Virus record (IMG/VR): IMGVR_UViG_3300030118_001869
Location: 50,107-114,106 of that record
Direction: 5' to 3' (one strand)
DNA: 64,000 nucleotides
Source of the DNA: a virus
Under the pieces are notes generated by a model, which saw nothing but the letters and a program-made list of their open reading frames with translations, was not told the DNA's origin and made no database searches. Made by a program: the position numbers and the translations under genes. This document shows positions 15,133 to 23,190 of the stretch, piece after piece (the first letter of the stretch is position 1; each line of letters begins with the position of its first letter).

Positions 15133-16332
15133 TTAAAATGGTAAATCATCAAAGCCGTCAGGCTGAGTTAGTTCTTCTATAATCTCTTTTCCTGATTGCT
15201 TTTTAATAATACAGTTTTTATACTCCGGTGCAAGTTTAATATCCTCTATACTAACATTAAATACAGGATTCTTGTCCTTACCAAAACCATATCTAACTAC
15301 TACTTCTTTATGTACAGTTTCTCTAATAGTTTTCCAAGCCCATTCTGTTAATGATTGCTCTTTAACTAATTCAGCCATAAGCTTTTCATAAACTTGTATC
15401 TGATAATAGTTTGTATTATGTGGAGTAATATCTTGTAAACGCTCTCTCAAAGCTTTTACATTTACTGTATTCCAGTTATTTGCATACCGTATATCATCAT
15501 AGTTCATTGTCCACATAAATGCTACTTTATCTAGGCATTCCTCTACATTACAATTAGCAAGCATTTCTACAGCTAATGATACTGCATCATTATCTCCTGA
15601 TTTTAACATCTGTGTTGTACTTACAACTTCATCCTCTGTAATTATATGTGAATCTTCATTACATATCTTGTTAATACACTTATCTAATACAAGACGGTTC
15701 TTTGTAAGTTCTCTGAATTGATTTACGTTTTCATTCTCAAGTATTACAGAATAATTACCAGGATAATTATTATCCTCAATAAACTTTCTAGATGCTTTAT
15801 TCCAATCATCATAGAATATATTTATTTCATCAGATGAATTATAACTATATCCAGTTTTAATTGCAACATGACAAGTGTCACCTAGCTTATTATAAAGAGA
15901 TTCAATGTTATCAATAAAAGAATCACTATATATAAACTTATCACTATGCTTTTTTAGTGTTTCTATAAATAGATTTAAATAATCTTTTGTATAGTAATTA
16001 TCCCAAGTTTCCGTTAGAAGACTTGCAACTAGTTTATTAGATACAATACTGTAATTAGCTTTCTTCTGATCTCTAACAACTCTTACATTATATTTATCTT
16101 TTAATGTATCTAGTTTTACCCTAGGTAATGATAACTTAGGATATCTATATAATGTAGCACCATCTATTTCAATCATATCTGGTTCAGTTGCAATATCTAA
16201 TTTTACTAGGTTTGCTACTGGTTCATTCCAACCAGTTTTTGCACCTACAAAATATCCAACATTGTCAACCTTACCTTCAAGCTTTTCTTTAGATGAGTCA
16301 CTACTTATGGTTAATCTATATGCTCTATTCAT
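15133..16332 (-). CDS. MoxR/VWA-cassette partner A, 399 aa, SSB-like C-terminal tip
   Basis: This is an unknown protein at the end of a four-gene set (VWA, MoxR, partner B, this). By eye it is a diverged paralogue of the next gene. Shared elements include LPRVKLDTLKDKYNVRVV.DQKKANYSIVS against KENLKEHGIKL...EADAVITH, an ITEDEVVS/LTHDMLNM helical block with YYDDIRYA/EIYYARRDKDL-type spacing, and a KEVVVRYGF/KEIRISNRD end. The C-terminus is GFDDLPF, strikingly like the protein-binding tip of bacterial SSB (DDDIPF). This suggests contact with SSB-binding replication or repair factors (inference). No enzymatic motif is visible. Confidence 0.75.
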   Translation of the reverse strand: MNRAYRLTISSDSSKEKLEGKVDNVGYFVGAKTGWNEPVANLVKLDIATEPDMIEIDGATLYRYPKLSLPRVKLDTLKDKYNVRVVRDQKKANYSIVSNKLVASLLTETWDNYYTKDYLNLFIETLKKHSDKFIYSDSFIDNIESLYNKLGDTCHVAIKTGYSYNSSDEINIFYDDWNKASRKFIEDNNYPGNYSVILENENVNQFRELTKNRLVLDKCINKICNEDSHIITEDEVVSTTQMLKSGDNDAVSLAVEMLANCNVEECLDKVAFMWTMNYDDIRYANNWNTVNVKALRERLQDITPHNTNYYQIQVYEKLMAELVKEQSLTEWAWKTIRETVHKEVVVRYGFGKDKNPVFNVSIEDIKLAPEYKNCIIKKQSGKEIIEELTQPDGFDDLPF

Positions 16333-17347
16333 TTTTTTCTAATTTTAAATATTCACGATACTCAGGTTTTACTGCAACCTTAAAGACATACAAATCTCTA
16401 TTAGAAATTCTTATCTCTTTTCTTACTATAGGCTCCAAGTATCTGAATGCTCTTGAAGTTAATAAATTATTTTCTTTTAGCCAAACAATCATCATCTCTG
16501 CAGTATAGTCTGTATAATCTTCAATACCTGAGTTATGATACCAATACTTTAGATCTTTATCTCTTCTAGCATAGTATATTTCATTACCACATTCTTGAGA
16601 AAGTTTCCATAATAGATGACGATTAATATCTGGATCTATTGTAGGAAGCATCTTGAATGCTAATGCTCTGTCATCTCCTCCTGCATTTATTTGTGATATT
16701 AGCATGTTAAGCATATCATGTGTTAGGGCTTGTCTTGTTGAAGATTCACCCATCACAGTTTCTACATCTATAACTGGAAAGTTCTGAGTACCTATCATAT
16801 AAGATAATACTAGTGCAGCACCTGTAAAGTAATCCATTTCATATAAGCTATCACTATCCTCATCATCCCATGACCATGTTCCACCATACTCTGCTTCATC
16901 TTTCTCTTGTTGATATAACAAATACACATCATTTCCTTTGATATGGTATGCATGATAGTTCCAAAGACTTGCTAGCAACATTTTAGTATTTATGTTAGCA
17001 CTGCTTTGATATTCTCCACTAATAGAATGATGAGTTATCACTGCATCAGCTTCATTTATATCAGTGGTAAGTTTTATACCATGCTCTTTCAAGTTCTCCT
17101 TCAATCTATCTTGGCTTACACCACAGTTTGGAAGAAGAAATACTTTTTTATATCCCTGACCAATCAACGTTTTCTGTGTTGGTTTAGTTAATATCTGTTG
17201 TATCTCTTCTCTTTTTGTAGGATCCTGTGCTAAATATACAGGTAGTAGAGTACCGTAGGCAGACACATAGTGTACTTTACTTGTGTCTGCCAAATTGTGG
17301 TAATCTAATACAGTTTTATCTACATGTGTAAAAATGTATTTACTCAT
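16325..17347 (-). CDS. MoxR/VWA-cassette partner B, 340 aa, BRCT-like segment
   Basis: The N-terminal region contains KKVFLLPNCGVSQDRLKENLKEHGIKLTTDINEADAVITHH. Its pattern (strand, R-helix, strand, EADAVITH) is reminiscent of a BRCT-type or Rossmann-like unit, at low certainty. The rest is helical, with LTHDMLNMLISQINAGGDDRALAFKMLPTIDPDINRHLLWKL and a C-terminal KEIRISNRDLYVFKVAVKPEYREYL. It lies immediately after the MoxR ATPase gene and overlaps partner A by 8 bp, so all are likely co-expressed. A substrate or adaptor for the ATPase is the best guess. Confidence 0.75.
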   Translation of the reverse strand: MSKYIFTHVDKTVLDYHNLADTSKVHYVSAYGTLLPVYLAQDPTKREEIQQILTKPTQKTLIGQGYKKVFLLPNCGVSQDRLKENLKEHGIKLTTDINEADAVITHHSISGEYQSSANINTKMLLASLWNYHAYHIKGNDVYLLYQQEKDEAEYGGTWSWDDEDSDSLYEMDYFTGAALVLSYMIGTQNFPVIDVETVMGESSTRQALTHDMLNMLISQINAGGDDRALAFKMLPTIDPDINRHLLWKLSQECGNEIYYARRDKDLKYWYHNSGIEDYTDYTAEMMIVWLKENNLLTSRAFRYLEPIVRKEIRISNRDLYVFKVAVKPEYREYLKLEKNE

Positions 17348-17349
17348 AA

Positions 17350-18630
17350 TTATTTCATTGTCATTTTAATAATTTCTGGTTTCATCATTAGCTTACTAAA
17401 CTTCTGCTTGTTACCATTATAGATAGTCCTTACAATAAGATATTTTAAATCATTTGTAAAGTAATCTTTTGTACATAATGCTTCAAGCCTATCAGTAATC
17501 TTTTGACTCACTGTATTATCTTTAGAATATACAACCGCATAGTTTGCAAGTCTTGTAGCTAATGTAGATGCAATGTCAGCACGATATGCATCTCCATCAC
17601 CAATACATCCTTTTAACTCACCAAGTATGTAATCTTGGTTATCATGAGTTAACAGATCCATTGGTGTTACAAGCTTATCTAACTTATTATTAATAAATGT
17701 AGTGAACATTGATGCAAATGCATCTCCTACACTACCTTCACCAATTAACTGTATCAAGGATAAGTTCTTTTCAAAAGACTCAAAGCTTGATATAGAATTA
17801 AAGAAGGTTGTTATAGACCTTGCATTTGTTTCTTGACTTACAAGCTCTGGATGCAATAACAAGAAGTTAATACATCTTGTATCTATATTTGCTTCTTCTG
17901 CCCATCTAGCCCAAACATTCACATCATACTTTAGATTTGCAGTAATATATCTAGTCTTCTGTGCTGCGTCAATACTATTAACCATATAGTCTCCATTGTC
18001 TGGATTTGCTGTCAATATAATATGCCAGTCTTCTGGTAATGTCCATGATATATACTGCTGTCTATCTACTAACTCCATCACTGCTTGTATGAATCTCATA
18101 TCAGCACGGTTCCAGTCATCTAATAATAGTATACCACCTTTTTTCTTATCAGCAATCCACTCAGGTGCACAGTAAGACATTCTATTCTTACCGGTCATCT
18201 TGTATCCTTGCTTAAGATATTCTTGTACTGCAAGTTCATCTACCCAAGATCCTATCTTTTTTGTTACAGTATTAGTAGTATTAAGATTAGCAAGGCTAGC
18301 GCCACCAGCTCTTTGTGCTGCTGTTACCATCTGTAAGTCATCACTACTGCTCTTTACGGGTATTTGCTTCTCTGTATACATTTGGAACTGACGTACAGGA
18401 AAACCTACAAGGTCACCTATCTCTTCTATCTGTGATAGATTTAATTTAACAAAGTCAAGGTCATTCTCTTTTGCAAGTTCAATAACCGTTGAAGTCTTAC
18501 CAATACCAGACTCACCAAGTATTTCTACTGAGACAGGATTCTTACCTTCTTTTCTTATATGTCTATTGTTTGTAATGATATGATTTACAAACCCTTTTAA
18601 TTCATCAATATTTAAATTTACTTCTGCCAT
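17350..18630 (-). CDS. MoxR-type AAA+ ATPase, 426 aa
   Basis: This is an AAA+ chaperone-like ATPase. Walker A is GESGIGKT (39-46), Walker B is ILLLDDWNRA (167-176), and the sensor-1 region is ILTANPDNG (205-213), with a following Arg (TRYI, R227). The WNRA after Walker B and TANP are typical of MoxR/RavA-type proteins, which work with VWA-domain partners to insert cofactors or remodel complexes. The VWA partner gene lies directly upstream, 7 nt away. In a phage early operon this pair might remodel a replication or host complex, but the substrate is unknown. Confidence 0.88.
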   Translation of the reverse strand: MAEVNLNIDELKGFVNHIITNNRHIRKEGKNPVSVEILGESGIGKTSTVIELAKENDLDFVKLNLSQIEEIGDLVGFPVRQFQMYTEKQIPVKSSSDDLQMVTAAQRAGGASLANLNTTNTVTKKIGSWVDELAVQEYLKQGYKMTGKNRMSYCAPEWIADKKKGGILLLDDWNRADMRFIQAVMELVDRQQYISWTLPEDWHIILTANPDNGDYMVNSIDAAQKTRYITANLKYDVNVWARWAEEANIDTRCINFLLLHPELVSQETNARSITTFFNSISSFESFEKNLSLIQLIGEGSVGDAFASMFTTFINNKLDKLVTPMDLLTHDNQDYILGELKGCIGDGDAYRADIASTLATRLANYAVVYSKDNTVSQKITDRLEALCTKDYFTNDLKYLIVRTIYNGNKQKFSKLMMKPEIIKMTMK

Positions 18631-18637
18631 TTTAATT

Positions 18638-19792
18638 TTAATTTAATTGTATTTTTAATCCTGGTAACTCTTCATTGATACTACATTGACTGCTATGAAC
18701 CCATAATGCATTCTTAGGACAGTTTTCTGGAGTATAAGCCTCACCATCTGTTAAATATATTAGTGCCGTATAAGCACGCTTTTTATTATAGTGATCAATA
18801 ACTGGTTGGAAGTCTGTACCTCCTCTACCTTTTATTTCCCAATCTTTTTTTGGATTAAATTCTTCTATAGAATTAATCTGTGTGTCACACTGTACTACTG
18901 TAATCTTGTGACCCGTCTTATGCATATGGTTTATTTCATTCATAAACTCTTTCAACTCATCAGTTGATACTGAGCCAGATGTATCTACACCAACACATAC
19001 ATGATTCTTAGTTTTAATCTTCAAACCAGGGTTATCACTATATCTTTTATTATACTTACGTCTCAGCTTTTTTGTATACACTACACTTGAGTTCCCAACA
19101 AATCTCTTGAGATATGCTCTCCAGTTAAATTTAGGTGGCTCTACATTAAGTAGCCTGCGTATCAGTTCAGCTAACTCACCAGGTATATTACCTCTTCTCT
19201 TTTCTGTTTGCTGTGCTACTTCTTTTATCTGATGCTCTATCTGTTTCTTAATCAGTTTCTTTTCTGACTCAGGTAGATTATCAAATTCATCCCATGTGCT
19301 GTGGCAATAACAAGACGTCCCATCCATTTGATCTAATAAGTTATCTAGAGATGGAGATGATCCGCTATCCTTTGCTTCAGATAACAAATCATAATAAGCT
19401 TTTGTACCTGCCTTAGTTGGTAATTTAAGTTCAGGAAAACTTTCCAATACTAAACCGCCTTCTGGTAGGCATCTGCTACTTATATATTGATTAATCTCTA
19501 AATCTGCAGCTATATTAAATAACTGTTTATCAGCATAAAGATCTCTAACAAGTAGATGTCCAAATGATATATGCAATATCTCATGTTTGAGTAGTCCTTT
19601 TCTTGTGTCATCAGTTAATGATCCAAAATATTCAGGATTGATAGTGAGCTGAACTCCAATACCGTTTTGCATAACACCAGCTGTTGGTATGTCTTTTCTA
19701 TAGGTTTTATTTAAACCAACAATAAAGAGCCCGTAAAAGGGCTCCTCAAGTATTAATGTTTTAGTTGCTTTTGATAATTGGTCTTTTACCAT
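18638..19792 (-). CDS. VWA-domain protein with N-terminal metallopeptidase-like domain, 384 aa
   Basis: The N-terminal domain has HEILHISFGH (H70-E71-x2-H74, H79), a zinc-metallopeptidase motif like that of the DUF2201 N-terminal domain. The C-terminal domain is a von Willebrand A fold with a complete MIDAS: DTSGSVS, GGTDF and YLTDGEA. This architecture is the usual partner of MoxR ATPases, here encoded next. Between the domains lies a Cys/His-containing stretch (TSCYCHSTWDEF) and a basic region. It overlaps the upstream gene by 7 bp. Substrate unknown; proteolytic activity is not proven by motif alone. Confidence 0.88.
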   Translation of the reverse strand: MVKDQLSKATKTLILEEPFYGLFIVGLNKTYRKDIPTAGVMQNGIGVQLTINPEYFGSLTDDTRKGLLKHEILHISFGHLLVRDLYADKQLFNIAADLEINQYISSRCLPEGGLVLESFPELKLPTKAGTKAYYDLLSEAKDSGSSPSLDNLLDQMDGTSCYCHSTWDEFDNLPESEKKLIKKQIEHQIKEVAQQTEKRRGNIPGELAELIRRLLNVEPPKFNWRAYLKRFVGNSSVVYTKKLRRKYNKRYSDNPGLKIKTKNHVCVGVDTSGSVSTDELKEFMNEINHMHKTGHKITVVQCDTQINSIEEFNPKKDWEIKGRGGTDFQPVIDHYNKKRAYTALIYLTDGEAYTPENCPKNALWVHSSQCSINEELPGLKIQLN

Positions 19793-20139
19793 TTTAATTG
19801 TACTTTAATATTATCTATGAAATCAAACGTGTTAATATCTGTTATACTATTATTTATATTAGTACTCAAGAGGTAAGTAAACACTTCCTGTACCTCTAAC
19901 TTTCTCTTCTTACATTCATGGTATAATGCTTTGTAAGTAAACTTATCTGGGTTAGGCCAGTCAACAGTTGGGAACTCTTTAATAAAGTCCTTGCGTCTTG
20001 ATCCGGTTAACTCTTTAGCAAACAATAGCTTATATATAGAATCAACTTCTAGGTTATGTATATTAGATACTGCTATCTCAAAGTCTGCAGTATCACCTTT
20101 TAATTGTTTAAGTGTATTTATAAAATTATCTAAGTTCAT
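19786..20139 (-). CDS. Unknown small helical protein, 117 aa
   Basis: The predicted protein is mostly helical: FINTLKQLKGDTADFEIAVSNIHNLEVDSIYKLLFAKELTGSRRKDFIKEFPTVDWP and YKALYHECKKRKLEVQEVFTYLL. It overlaps the VWA gene downstream and shares a 1-nt junction with the gene upstream, so it may belong to the MoxR/VWA operon. No family is recognised. Confidence 0.65.
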   Translation of the reverse strand: MNLDNFINTLKQLKGDTADFEIAVSNIHNLEVDSIYKLLFAKELTGSRRKDFIKEFPTVDWPNPDKFTYKALYHECKKRKLEVQEVFTYLLSTNINNSITDINTFDFIDNIKVQLKW

Positions 20140-20486
20140 TAATCATTTATTTTTAAAGCTTTCATCATCCAAGAGGGTCTTTGGTTTGCTATAATACAAG
20201 TCATCCATTCTTTTGCAGATGGTATGTAATTGTTACAATCCTCTTTTACATGTTGTTCTCCAACATATCTTGTATATACTGTTTTACCATCTGAATTTGT
20301 AAAACTTTTGCCAAATATTTTTTCAGCTTCAAATATCCCTTCAGAGTGATGACGGAACATTCTATGATTAGAATGACCTAACCATTTTTTAGTTTCATCA
20401 AACCAATCATGTATAGCTTGATAGTCACTAATCTTTCCGCCCCACTTCCTACAAGAACTCTTGCTGTGTAGTAATGGGTGTGCCAT
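20139..20486 (-). CDS. DUF6915-like protein, 115 aa
   Basis: The start MAHPLLHSKSSCRKWGGKISDYQAIHDWFDETKKWLGHSNHRMFRHHSEGIFEAEKIFG, followed by VYTRYVGEQHVKEDC and IPSAKEWM, follows the pattern of a small His-rich family that I recall as DUF6915. It is found in phages and bacteria and has no known function. Conserved His residues (HRMFRHHSEGIF, GEQHV) could bind a metal. An 18-bp repeated element with a hairpin lies 33 nt before its start. Confidence 0.7.
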   Translation of the reverse strand: MAHPLLHSKSSCRKWGGKISDYQAIHDWFDETKKWLGHSNHRMFRHHSEGIFEAEKIFGKSFTNSDGKTVYTRYVGEQHVKEDCNNYIPSAKEWMTCIIANQRPSWMMKALKIND

Positions 20487-20504
20487 ATTATAATTTTGAA
20501 TTAG

Positions 20505-20536
20505 CCAAGCATTAGCTTGGGAGAAATATAATTAGG
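20505..20536 (-). promoter_or_regulatory. Repeated early upstream element, copy 1, with hairpin
   Basis: GGGAGAAATATAATTAGG (20519-20536, plus sense) has two near-identical copies at 24439 and 32815. Each lies 33-35 nt before a minus-strand ATG. Here it abuts a perfect hairpin CCAAGC-ATTA-GCTTGG (20505-20520). It is probably a promoter or leader control element read on the minus strand. Confidence 0.6.
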
Positions 20537-20551
20537 ATTTAAAAGAGGGTT

Positions 20552-21013
20552 CTAGTGGTCATATGTTCCACCTAGTTGTCCCATTCTAACATGTATAAGT
20601 CTCTGTGGAAGAACCTTATCATTATAGATTGTTTCTCCTATGGAAGAATACTCTTCTGTTGTCCTTTGATGGTAATCTAAATTCCATTTACCTGTTGTAA
20701 CATCTATATGCATAGTACCATAGCCACCTTCATTATTAACCCAGTCACCATGTTTACAAGCATGATCATCTACAAATTCATAGAATAAATCTCTTATTTG
20801 ATTATCAAATTCTTGTGGATTATCTGCTTGGTATGCATCAGACCATGAACTGTTACCATTCATATCTGTAAATTCTATATCATCTATGTCACCACTATCA
20901 CCAGATCCTGAGAAATTAATGCTTATTTGCTTTACTCCTCTGTCTTTTAGTGCTAGTAGTAGAGACGCTTTTATTATTTTTTCTTGTTCTTTGTCTACTT
21001 GCTGGTATAACAT
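20552..21013 (-). CDS. DUF6878-like protein, 153 aa
   Basis: The core KQISINFSGSGDSGDIDDIEF, a central HACKHGDWVNNEGGYGTMHIDVTTGKWNLDYHQRTTE and aromatic spacing match a small family I recall as DUF6878, seen in plasmids and phages; its function is unknown. The GSGDSGDIDD loop is acidic and could bind a cation. The first 98 bp overlap the RusA-like gene out of frame; the start is supported because the overlapping part encodes family-like sequence. Confidence 0.65.
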   Translation of the reverse strand: MLYQQVDKEQEKIIKASLLLALKDRGVKQISINFSGSGDSGDIDDIEFTDMNGNSSWSDAYQADNPQEFDNQIRDLFYEFVDDHACKHGDWVNNEGGYGTMHIDVTTGKWNLDYHQRTTEEYSSIGETIYNDKVLPQRLIHVRMGQLGGTYDH

Positions 21014-21386
21014 TTTCTTCTTCTTTTAAAATTTCTATAAATACACCTGGATTTACTTTATCATATCTATATTCAGGGAATACAGGTATCATATGATGCA
21101 TATCATCATCTTCAATCCATCCGTGCTTTACCATGTCATCCTGTATTGTTTGTGCAGGATTTATATAGTCAAATTTGTGTCTGGTACCTCTAATAAAAGT
21201 GAATGCTATTCTAACAGGTAGTTTATGATTCTCAAGTTCCTTTGCAAATAAAGGCCCATAAGATTCAAAATACTGTTTTGTTTTCTTCCTGTAATTCATT
21301 ACAGTCTTACTTGCTATAAAGTATTTACCTGTCCATCTTCTTCCATTTTTACTACTTGGTACATTACCGGGTATAAACCATTTCAT
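20916..21386 (-). CDS. RusA-like Holliday junction resolvase, 156 aa
   Basis: RusA-type enzymes cut four-way DNA junctions as dimers using a cluster of Asp residues. The protein has the family pattern: N-terminal PGNVPSSKNGRRW, a central RHKFDYINPAQTIQDDMVKHGWIEDDDMHHM (Asp residues at the expected catalytic positions), and strand VFIEILK. The resolvase fold seems to end near residue 120. The remaining basic tail (SRQRTRKNNKSVSTTSTKRQRSKANKH) is encoded by DNA that also encodes the start of the next gene. It fits a recombination-dependent replication module. Confidence 0.82.
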   Translation of the reverse strand: MKWFIPGNVPSSKNGRRWTGKYFIASKTVMNYRKKTKQYFESYGPLFAKELENHKLPVRIAFTFIRGTRHKFDYINPAQTIQDDMVKHGWIEDDDMHHMIPVFPEYRYDKVNPGVFIEILKEEENVIPASRQRTRKNNKSVSTTSTKRQRSKANKH

Positions 21387-21388
21387 AT

Positions 21389-22366
21389 TTATTGTTTTAA
21401 TGTATGTATCAAAAGTTTTCTAAGGGAAGCATTTATTGTTTGAGCAGTGTATTGCTTTACAGCATCTGAAATATCTTTACATTTATTCAGTGTGCAGCCA
21501 TCTAGGTTATACATCTCTTTATATTTCTGTATAGCTTTCTTGCCTGCATCATCATTATCAAACAATGTTATTACTTTCTTATACTTTTTCTTTAAATTTT
21601 CAACAATATAAGGTTTTATTATGGTATTTTCACTGTCTGGTGCAATAACTTCAAGTTTGTAGCCGAAGCTCTTGAGGCACATTGCATCCTTGAGTGAAGA
21701 ACAAATGACTAAATAAGGCTGAGAGAAGTCTAGTTGATCATACCCTTGTAGATATGATTTAACTTTGTGAAACTTATGCTTCTTAGATAGTGGTTGATAT
21801 ATCTTATAGACATTACCTTCTTTATCAAAGTAACCGTACATATATCTTCCTTCTATTTTAAGAGACTTAACTTCACCATCCTCTTCCTTAACCATATTAT
21901 AGTATTCTATAGGTCTAACATTATACTTACCTAGTAGACTACTACCAATATTATATGCTAACCAGTATTGTGCATCATGATCTGACCATGTTCTTTCTTT
22001 AACAAAGTCTATTTCCCATTTTGCAGCTACTTTAAACTTAGTATTATTAAAGTCATCTGTTTTAGCATACTTATTATAATCCTCAACTATCTTACTTACA
22101 GCCTGAGAATATTCTAAATCAAACAAATCTTTGACAAGATCTATTTTACTACCGTACTTACCAGTGGAAAAGTCTTTATACTTGTATTGCATTATGGACT
22201 TATCTACAAAGATACACATAGATGCAGTTCTCTCAGAAGGATTAAAGATAGATTTAATCTTTATGTCCTGACCCGTGAGTTTCTCTGGTAATTCTAAGTA
22301 ATGTTGGAATACCCAGTAACTGGGTACATTTGATTCACTAGATACTAAATTCTTTGTATTAAACAT
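21389..22366 (-). CDS. DnaG-type primase/Toprim protein, 325 aa
   Basis: This protein probably makes primers for PolB. The N-terminal part resembles a DnaG zinc-binding/CHC2-like region without its cysteines (IKSIFNPSERTASMCIF, YKYKDFSTGKYGSKIDLVKDLF). The Toprim region has LVICSSLKDAMCLKSFG and ITLFDNDDAGKKA. The usual catalytic Glu of the first Toprim motif is Ser, a variant also common in phage proteins to my knowledge, while the DxD-like element is kept. The start at 22366 (MFNTK) was chosen because the longer frame from 22432 runs through a GC-rich structured region. Confidence 0.8.
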   Translation of the reverse strand: MFNTKNLVSSESNVPSYWVFQHYLELPEKLTGQDIKIKSIFNPSERTASMCIFVDKSIMQYKYKDFSTGKYGSKIDLVKDLFDLEYSQAVSKIVEDYNKYAKTDDFNNTKFKVAAKWEIDFVKERTWSDHDAQYWLAYNIGSSLLGKYNVRPIEYYNMVKEEDGEVKSLKIEGRYMYGYFDKEGNVYKIYQPLSKKHKFHKVKSYLQGYDQLDFSQPYLVICSSLKDAMCLKSFGYKLEVIAPDSENTIIKPYIVENLKKKYKKVITLFDNDDAGKKAIQKYKEMYNLDGCTLNKCKDISDAVKQYTAQTINASLRKLLIHTLKQ

Positions 22367-22383
22367 CTTTGATTTTTTATTAT

Positions 22384-22485
22384 AATAAATACCAGGCTGG
22401 GCCTTGGTCACGCAACTGTAGTTTGACTCCAATTAAGCTGCTGCTGCCACGTCTGGACTGACACCAGTAAGCACCTGGATTTATT
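22384..22485. ncRNA. Possible structured RNA/leader element before primase gene
   Basis: This 102-nt segment is much GC-richer than the genome. It is closed by a 12-bp stem with one bulged A: AATAAATACCAGG (22384-22396) pairs with CCTGGATTTATT (22474-22485). Inside are further complementary bits (CTGG/CCAG, GCTGCTGCTGCC). It fills the gap between the SSB-like and primase genes and could be a regulatory leader or replication signal. Strand is uncertain. Confidence 0.4.
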
Positions 22486-22493
22486 ACTATATA

Positions 22494-23171
22494 TTATAAA
22501 TCAAAGTCATCTCCAGCATTTACTGTTGTTGCTGGCTCAAAGTTTGTATTTGTAGTAGACCCCTCTTTCTTTTGAATTTTTCTTACATGATCTGTTTCAT
22601 TAAATGTAAGAAGTCTAGAGTTCTCTTTGTCTAGTGCTTCTAATGGAACACCATCTTTTGACATACGTGGTAAGAACAAGTCAAGGTTTATATAACCATC
22701 TTTATTCTCCCATTCTCTACCACCAATACAAGCATTAAAGAACTCACTGTTAGAGAATAAATTATTACACTCTACCATAAAGTCTTCAATAGTTTTAGCT
22801 TCAATCTTATCAAGATCCTCTCTTTTATTTAATACTTCACTTAAGAAAATCATAGCCTTCAATACTTCATTATCTCTTTTGATTTCTATACCGCTTGGTA
22901 ATGTAGTATCTTTATAAGGATATGGTGAGAATCTTACTCTACCTACTTGACCTGCATATCTTGGGCCATTAGGATTATTTACATCTTTTAGAAAACCTTG
23001 GAAGTCTGACTCCTCTGGTTTACCTTCTACATGTAATACAATATTATATGCATCTGGATCATATGGTGTAACGTCAAATGTAATTGAGTTAATCTTGATT
23101 ACATTATTACCTGATCCCATCACTGGTTTAATTCTGCCACTACCGGCAGACATGTCTTTTGTACTTAACAT
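22494..23171 (-). CDS. Putative single-stranded DNA-binding protein, 225 aa
   Basis: The body is beta-rich with KINSITFDVTPYDPDAYNIVLHVEGKPE and YAGQVGRVRFSPYPYK, plausible for an OB-fold. The C-terminal part is disordered and ends NAGDDFDL, an acidic tip similar to SSB proteins. It lies between a Sak4-like ATPase and the primase gene, the usual place of phage SSBs. No direct family match was recognised, so the assignment rests on the tail, length and neighbours. Confidence 0.55.
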   Translation of the reverse strand: MLSTKDMSAGSGRIKPVMGSGNNVIKINSITFDVTPYDPDAYNIVLHVEGKPEESDFQGFLKDVNNPNGPRYAGQVGRVRFSPYPYKDTTLPSGIEIKRDNEVLKAMIFLSEVLNKREDLDKIEAKTIEDFMVECNNLFSNSEFFNACIGGREWENKDGYINLDLFLPRMSKDGVPLEALDKENSRLLTFNETDHVRKIQKKEGSTTNTNFEPATTVNAGDDFDL

Positions 23172-23190
23172 ACTCTTAAAATTTAATTAA

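Noticed and set aside
22367-22432. Longer N-terminus for the primase gene starting at 22432
   Set aside because: The extra codons come from the structured GC-rich element and do not resemble a primase N-terminus; the internal Met at 22366 is a better start.
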